A DNA stretch of 18,947 bases from an uncultured Prevotella sp. (GTDB lineage: Bacteria; Bacteroidota; Bacteroidia; Bacteroidales; Bacteroidaceae): the NCBI GenBank assembly GCA_937892695.1, contig CALBJK010000232.1, positions 1 through 18,947 on the forward strand. Direction: 5' to 3'. The notes beneath the pieces were generated by a model. That model was not told the origin of the DNA and made no database searches. It saw nothing but the letters and a program-made list of their open reading frames with translations. Made by a program: the position numbers and the translations under genes. Below are positions 14,334 through 18,947 of this stretch, in pieces. The stretch's first letter is position 1; each line of letters begins with the position of its first letter.

Positions 14334-15737
14334 ATGGAAAAGATAAAGAGAACAAAAGTGGCCGAGGCTCTCAGTCGCACCGACTACGGAACAACAATAA
14401 ACGTGAAGGGATGGGTTCGTACCCATCGTTCGAGTAAGGCTGTCGACTTCATCGCCCTTAACGACGGCTCGACCATAAAGAATGTGCAGATAGTCGTAGA
14501 CCCTGCAAAGTTTGATGCCGACATTCTGCGTCAGATCACTACGGGGGCATGTATCAGTGCGACAGGTAAGTTGGTCGAGAGTCAGGGTAAAGGGCAGACA
14601 TCCGAAATACAGTGTGAGAGCATCGAGGTCTACGGACTTTGCGGTTCAGACTATCCAATGCAGAAGAAGGGACAGTCGTTCGAATACATGCGTCAGTATG
14701 CCCATCTGCGTCTTCGTACCAACACGTTCGGAGCGGTGATGCGCATCCGTCACAACATGGCTTTTGCCATACACCAGTATTTCCACGACCACGGCTTTTT
14801 CTATTTCCACACTCCGCTCATTACTGCCAGCGACTGTGAGGGTGCGGGACAGATGTTCCAGGTGACGACAATGAACCTGTATGACCTGAAGAAGAACAAG
14901 GAAGGTAAGATTGTCTACGACGACGACTTCTTCGGCAAACAGACATCCCTGACGGTAAGCGGGCAGCTCGAAGGCGAGCTGGGGGCTACTGCTCTAGGTG
15001 CCATTTATACGTTCGGACCAACATTCCGTGCCGAGAATTCCAACACACCGCGCCATCTGGCCGAGTTCTGGATGATTGAACCCGAAGTGGCCTTCATCGA
15101 CATGGACGACCTTATGGATCTTGAGGAAGATTTCATCAAGTACTGTGTCCGCTGGGCTTTGGAACATTGCAAGGACGACCTTGAGTTCCTCAACAAGATG
15201 ATTGACAAGACACTTCTCGACCGTCTGAACCATGTCGTCAACGAGAAGTTTGTCCGTCTGCCTTATACCGAAGGCGTGAAGATACTTGAAGAGGCTGTCA
15301 GGAATGGACATAAGTTCGAGTTCCCGGTAAGCTGGGGCATGGATCTTGCCAGCGAGCACGAGCGTTTCCTCGTCGAACAGCATTTCAAGCGTCCTGTCAT
15401 CATGACCGACTATCCTAAGGAAATAAAGGCTTTCTACATGAAGATTAACGCTGACGGCAAGACCGTACAGGGTACTGACGTGCTTTTCCCGCAGATAGGC
15501 GAGATTATAGGTGGATCGGTGCGTGAAGAGAATTACGACAAACTGATGGCCGAAATCGAGGAACGCCACATCCCGATGAAGGACATGTGGTGGTATCTCG
15601 ACACTCGTAAGTACGGCACATGCCCGCACGGTGGCTTCGGGTTGGGCTTCGAACGGCTTATCCTCTTCGTTACAGGTATGCAGAATATCCGAGATGTGAT
15701 ACCGTTCCCACGTACTCCGAAGAATGCCGATTTCTAA
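14334..15737 (+). CDS. asnS: Asparaginyl-tRNA synthetase
   Basis: Charges tRNA-Asn with asparagine; class II, cytoplasmic. The frame is open from 14262, but the ATG at 14334 is chosen because the sequence from MEKIKRTKVAEAL onward aligns with the family start; it gives 467 residues, the normal length. An N-terminal OB-fold anticodon-binding domain (about 15-110, with VKGWVRTHRSSK) is followed by the catalytic core. This has HTPLITASDCEGAG, the AsnRS-specific LTVSGQLEGE, motif 2 FGPTFRAENSNTPRHLAEFW and motif 3 GFGLGFERLILFVTG. These distinguish it from AspRS. The gene follows the pseudouridine synthase gene without a terminator between. A strong terminator closes the unit. A leader with competing hairpins precedes it. 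Confidence 0.97.
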   Translation: MEKIKRTKVAEALSRTDYGTTINVKGWVRTHRSSKAVDFIALNDGSTIKNVQIVVDPAKFDADILRQITTGACISATGKLVESQGKGQTSEIQCESIEVYGLCGSDYPMQKKGQSFEYMRQYAHLRLRTNTFGAVMRIRHNMAFAIHQYFHDHGFFYFHTPLITASDCEGAGQMFQVTTMNLYDLKKNKEGKIVYDDDFFGKQTSLTVSGQLEGELGATALGAIYTFGPTFRAENSNTPRHLAEFWMIEPEVAFIDMDDLMDLEEDFIKYCVRWALEHCKDDLEFLNKMIDKTLLDRLNHVVNEKFVRLPYTEGVKILEEAVRNGHKFEFPVSWGMDLASEHERFLVEQHFKRPVIMTDYPKEIKAFYMKINADGKTVQGTDVLFPQIGEIIGGSVREENYDKLMAEIEERHIPMKDMWWYLDTRKYGTCPHGGFGLGFERLILFVTGMQNIRDVIPFPRTPKNADF

Positions 15738-15755
15738 TCGGATGGCTATTCATTG

Positions 15756-15807
15756 TAAAACGAATAAAGCGGTGTCCTGACATGGAATTGCCGCTTTATT
15801 CGTTTTA
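15756..15807 (+). terminator. Strong terminator after asnS
   Basis: A perfect 17-bp stem, TAAAACGAATAAAGCGG (15756-15772) with its complement at 15791-15807, around an 18-nt loop. The A-run on the left arm and T-run on the right arm provide the U-tract and could also stop transcription from the right. It separates the housekeeping block from the two-component system. Confidence 0.88.
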
Positions 15808-15875
15808 GCCCGTTTAGCTGTGATGCAGTGTGCATTCCAGTGCGATTTTTATTATTGTTTTGAAAAAGGTTGTCG

Positions 15876-15897
15876 TACTTTGTCCCGGTTCAAAGTA
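15876..15897. promoter_or_regulatory. 7-bp dyad upstream of the histidine-kinase promoter
   Basis: TACTTTG (15876-15882) and CAAAGTA (15891-15897) are perfect inverted copies around 8 bp. No T-run follows. It lies 48 bp left of the -7 box and may be a regulator-binding site. Such arms can occur by chance. Confidence 0.35.
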
Positions 15898-15915
15898 ATT
15901 CTTATTTCTTATTGG

Positions 15916-15929
15916 AGAATACGTATTCT
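15916..15929. promoter_or_regulatory. 14-bp palindrome over the -33 region of the histidine-kinase promoter
   Basis: AGAATACGTATTCT is a perfect palindrome centred about 34 bp upstream of the expected transcript start. It occupies the place where a TTTG -33 element would be, and no TTTG is present. This is the arrangement expected of an operator at a regulated promoter. One such 14-bp palindrome is expected by chance in a window of this size; the position is what makes it notable. Confidence 0.45.
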
Positions 15930-15944
15930 TGTGAATATTTTTGC

Positions 15945-15952
15945 TATATTTG
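15945..15952 (+). promoter_or_regulatory. -7 box of the two-component operon
   Basis: TATATTTG matches TAnnTTTG. The start would be near 15957, giving a leader of about 62 nt before the kinase ATG at 16019. The -33 element is absent, which suggests dependence on an activator. Confidence 0.6.
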
Positions 15953-16018
15953 CATCGGGAATAAAGTTTCGGTCTGTACAAGGCCAGATCGGATTGTTAT
16001 ATTTAAAGAACGACCTTT

Positions 16019-18064
16019 ATGTGTGATTTTTTCTCTAAATACATTCCGAAAACAGAGTTCCGTTTTCTGTCTGTATTGTCGGTGACGTTGTTTTTGGCTG
16101 CGTTGCAGGCCGGATGCGGACATGTTGACGGGTCTGCAGAAACCGACAGCGTTAGACTGAAGCGCCTGTCTGCAGTCGACGATTCAGTAATGAAACGCTC
16201 TCCGAGGGCACGCAGTATTGTTTTTTCAGGCATGGCTGGTGCGAAAGACAGTATTGGTTACTATGAATATTGTCTGCGTGTGGGCAAATATTATCACACA
16301 ACATCCACTCCCGATTCGGCAGAACCTTATCTAAACCGCACTATCACTTTTGCATCAAATGCACGGCCCTCAGCCAGAATCAACAGCCTGTTGGGCGATG
16401 CTTATAATACAAAGGCCGGAGGATACCACAATTTTAACAAGAAAACCAGAGAACAGATAAATCTTTATGTCAAGGCATACGGGTTGATAATGAAAAGCGA
16501 CGACCAGAACCGTGCGCCCAATGTGTGTGCCAATCTGGCCGATGCCTACATCTCCGACAACAATCTTCCGAAGGCAGCCCGGTGGTACCGGCGGGCATTG
16601 TTTCTTGTCGACTCCCTCGGTATGCCGTCGAGTGAGAGCGTCACTTTATACATGGGGCTGGCACAAATCTATACCACTATGCACGACTACGACGCAGCTC
16701 TGAAGTATTATCGTGAGACATCAAGACACTTTAACGGCATGACTCCGTCGATGAAGGCATACTTCATGAACAATTACGGCAACTATTTCTATTTCAGAAA
16801 AGACTACCGTTCGGCTCTGAAAATGTTCCTGCGCTTGAAGAAAATGCTTGAGAGTTACGGTATGAAGGATAATTTCGACATGTATTTGTGCAAGGTTAAT
16901 CTTGCAGACGTCTTCCTTAATATAGGTCAGACCGACAGTGCCACCCGTTATGTCGACGAGGTAGAACCATTCTTCCGCAAGACAGGTAATCCTACGGCAA
17001 TATACTATTGCAACACCATACGCATCGGTATTTGTGTAAGCGAAGGGAATGTGACAGGAGTGAAGCGTATTCTTGCTTCAGAGAAAGGCACTACAGGTAA
17101 CGTAGACTTGAACATGAAGAACATACGCGACACTTATCTCCGCAAGTACTATTCAATGACCGGTGATTACCGCCAGGCTTACGACAACCTGCTGCGCAAC
17201 TCTGCCTACAACGATTCTTTGGAGCACAACCGCTCTTCTATGCGTACTGCTGAAATCATGGCACGTTTTGAACAGGATACCATCATGCTGCACCACGAAC
17301 TGGAAATGGAACATAAGGAGATTGTCGTACAGAGGTCAAAGATGACGACTGTAGCAGCTGTTGCCATTGCTGTCATCACTGTCTTGGTGCTGATGGTGTG
17401 GAGCGTAAATGTTCGTAAGGAACATCTGAAGAGCCGAATCAACATTATGAATCTTAAGCTTGCTGCCGTGCGCAACCGTATCACGCCTCATTTCGTGTTC
17501 AATGTATTGAATAACAAAATTGTGAATTCGGATGCCAAGGAGGCATCCGAACTGCTAGAACTCACAAAGCTCATCCGTACAAACCTCGACATGTCATGTA
17601 TGCTCAGTGTACCTTTGAATAAAGAACTTGACTTTGTCGACCGGTATGTAGCAGTCGAACGCTATCTTCTGGGCGACGGCTTCGTCTTTGAAGAGAACGT
17701 ATCGGCTGAAATAGATACCGGTTCGGTACAGGTCCCCTCAATGTTTGTACAACTTCTTGTCGAGAATGCCATCAAGCACGGACTGAAAGGAAAGGACGGA
17801 CCGAAGCTGTTGACGGTAGACATCCTGCCTGCTGGCAATGGTCTGGACATTGTTGTAACAGATAACGGACACGGACTAAGCGAGTCTTCTCCATATCCTC
17901 ATGTCAAAACCGGACTGAAGATAATAAGCCAGACACTGGCTGTTCTGAACGAGCGCAATAAGCAAAAGATGCGTTTCAATATAGCCAATACAGTTGGCAA
18001 CGATGGGCAGGTGACGGGATGTAAGGCAACACTTCATATACCTCGCCAGTACATGACCGTATGA
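16019..18064 (+). CDS. TPR-sensor LytS-type histidine kinase
   Basis: A 681-residue sensor kinase of the class with a periplasmic TPR domain and a LytS/YehU-type (His_kinase, PF06580-like) cytoplasmic part. An N-terminal signal with a lipobox-like end, LQAGC, puts a possible lipid-modified Cys at 33, though Gln at -3 is atypical. Residues about 60-410 are helical TPR-like repeats, e.g. ANLADAYISDNNLPKAARWYRRAL and MGLAQIYTTMHDYDAALKYY segments. A coiled stretch precedes a single membrane span (about 442-464). The kinase core has RNRITPHFVFNVLNNK with phospho-acceptor His491, N-box Glu582-Asn583 in VENAIKH, and DNGHG (615-619) in the ATP site. All catalytic residues seem present. It lies 17 bp upstream of the LytTR regulator gene, which is its evident partner. 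The signal and target genes are unknown. Confidence 0.9.
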   Translation: MCDFFSKYIPKTEFRFLSVLSVTLFLAALQAGCGHVDGSAETDSVRLKRLSAVDDSVMKRSPRARSIVFSGMAGAKDSIGYYEYCLRVGKYYHTTSTPDSAEPYLNRTITFASNARPSARINSLLGDAYNTKAGGYHNFNKKTREQINLYVKAYGLIMKSDDQNRAPNVCANLADAYISDNNLPKAARWYRRALFLVDSLGMPSSESVTLYMGLAQIYTTMHDYDAALKYYRETSRHFNGMTPSMKAYFMNNYGNYFYFRKDYRSALKMFLRLKKMLESYGMKDNFDMYLCKVNLADVFLNIGQTDSATRYVDEVEPFFRKTGNPTAIYYCNTIRIGICVSEGNVTGVKRILASEKGTTGNVDLNMKNIRDTYLRKYYSMTGDYRQAYDNLLRNSAYNDSLEHNRSSMRTAEIMARFEQDTIMLHHELEMEHKEIVVQRSKMTTVAAVAIAVITVLVLMVWSVNVRKEHLKSRINIMNLKLAAVRNRITPHFVFNVLNNKIVNSDAKEASELLELTKLIRTNLDMSCMLSVPLNKELDFVDRYVAVERYLLGDGFVFEENVSAEIDTGSVQVPSMFVQLLVENAIKHGLKGKDGPKLLTVDILPAGNGLDIVVTDNGHGLSESSPYPHVKTGLKIISQTLAVLNERNKQKMRFNIANTVGNDGQVTGCKATLHIPRQYMTV

Positions 18065-18081
18065 AATAACAAGAACAGATA

Positions 18082-18876
18082 ATGACTGCAGTAATAATAG
18101 ATGACGAGAAATATTCAGTTGATGCTTTGATTAGCAGGCTTGAACCTTTTGACGATATAATAGTTAAAGGATATGCTGCCAATGGACGTGACGGATTGGC
18201 ACTTGTACGAGACATCATGCCAGATGTATTGTTCCTCGACGTTGAACTGCCCGACATCTCTGGACTCGACTTTCTGGAGTGTATGCACCGTCTTGACGGT
18301 GGACGTTGTAAGGTCGTGATGTACACTGCATACGATAGCTTCATGCTTTCTGCTTTTCGTGGTAAGGCTTTTGACTATCTTGTCAAGCCTGTCTGCGATG
18401 ACGAGCTGGATATTGTGGTCAGACGGTTGCGCGAAGACCTGGGAGCGACGTTCTCTTCTGAATTGTCTGACGAAGCGGAGGTGGCACAGCTCATTGCCGG
18501 ACATAACCGCGATGAAGGAGTGCGGCAGATAGGCAGCGGCCGCTTTGTCGTTTACATAGGCATGTCCGATTTCTGCGTGATACGGTTCGACGACTTGTGT
18601 ATGTTCAGCTATAATTCCGCCCAGCGGTGCTGGAACGCTGTAGTAGCAGGACACGACTCTGCCGTAAGACTGAAGCGTGGAGTAGGCAGCGACGCCATAC
18701 TGAGCCTCGACGAACGGCTGTGCAAGGTGAGCAACCGCCACATCATCAATCTCGACTACTTGATGGAAGTGGTCGGAAGTACGTGCCGTTTTTATCCTCC
18801 GTTCGACGCGATTAAAGATGTCCAGGTAGGCCGTTTCTTCCGCAAACGCCTTATTGAACGTCTGGCCGCGATTTGA
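18082..18876 (+). CDS. LytTR-family response regulator
   Basis: A 264-residue response regulator, partner of the kinase 17 bp upstream. The receiver domain (1-120) has the acid pocket Asp7-Asp8 (IIDDEK), phospho-acceptor Asp53 (LFLDVELPD), the switch Thr82 (MYTAYD) and Lys102 (YLVKPV). A linker leads to a LytTR DNA-binding domain (about 150-262): strands around RFVVYIGMSDFCVIRF, then ILSLDERLCKVSNRHIINLDYL, which matches the family's recognition region. It probably acts as a transcription factor in the cytoplasm. No target operon is seen in the window. Candidates are its own promoter, with dyads at 15876-15929, or the region right after it. Confidence 0.93.
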   Translation: MTAVIIDDEKYSVDALISRLEPFDDIIVKGYAANGRDGLALVRDIMPDVLFLDVELPDISGLDFLECMHRLDGGRCKVVMYTAYDSFMLSAFRGKAFDYLVKPVCDDELDIVVRRLREDLGATFSSELSDEAEVAQLIAGHNRDEGVRQIGSGRFVVYIGMSDFCVIRFDDLCMFSYNSAQRCWNAVVAGHDSAVRLKRGVGSDAILSLDERLCKVSNRHIINLDYLMEVVGSTCRFYPPFDAIKDVQVGRFFRKRLIERLAAI

Positions 18877-18891
18877 TTCATGTATGGCTGC

Positions 18892-18919
18892 AATAATTAG
18901 TGTTCACTGAATAATTAGT
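18892..18919. repeat. 10-bp direct repeat downstream of the response regulator
   Basis: AATAATTAGT occurs at 18892-18901 and again at 18910-18919, 18 bp start to start, in the AT-rich stretch after the regulator gene. LytTR proteins bind pairs of direct repeats, though with a start-to-start distance near 21 bp. It may belong to the promoter of a gene beyond the edge, or be chance in AT-rich DNA. Confidence 0.35.
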
Positions 18920-18947
18920 AAGTGTTTAATATTTAGAGTTTTACAAC

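Overview
The window looks like a chromosomal segment of a Bacteroidales bacterium, most likely Prevotella or a near relative. Two things support this. Promoters follow the Bacteroidetes pattern TTTG-N20-TAnnTTTG, with perfect copies before the tRNA gene and before a small transcript at 10.4 kb. The protein set also fits: a TPR-containing LytS-type histidine kinase with a LytTR regulator, a DUF4136 lipoprotein, a CvfB-family S1 protein and a formyl-THF synthetase with an AGIGKTT P-loop. Base composition is close to balanced, and most genes are housekeeping genes.

Layout. From 1 to 5124, four leftward genes probably form one operon: a cation:proton antiporter with a cytoplasmic tail, a LolD-type ABC ATPase, a CvfB-like RNA-binding protein and fhs (cut by the window edge). 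A divergent promoter region (5125-5387) leads to a rightward TraB/GumN-family exported protein. That gene converges on asd across a bidirectional terminator. Upstream of asd is a leftward envelope pair, a DUF4136 lipoprotein followed by a small outer-membrane beta-barrel, ending in its own terminator. A rightward vsr gene with no methyltransferase partner follows.

From 9784 to 11159 there is about 1.4 kb with no long gene. It holds a patch of short direct and inverted repeats, a palindrome identical to an FNR box, and a compact transcription unit. That unit has a perfect promoter, a possible 27-residue membrane peptide, a long imperfect hairpin and a strong terminator. A tRNA-Pro(GGG) gene with a perfect promoter comes next. 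I consider the unit at 10401-10715 the best candidate for something undescribed.

From 11160 to 15737 lie purB, an RluB/RsuA-type pseudouridine synthase with a large GGY-rich disordered extension, and asnS, which ends in a 17-bp terminator stem. From 15808 to the end there is a promoter region with two dyads, a hybrid TPR/LytS histidine kinase and its LytTR response regulator. The target of this two-component pair is not visible and may lie beyond the right edge.

All calls rest on reading the sequence and translations. No database search was run.
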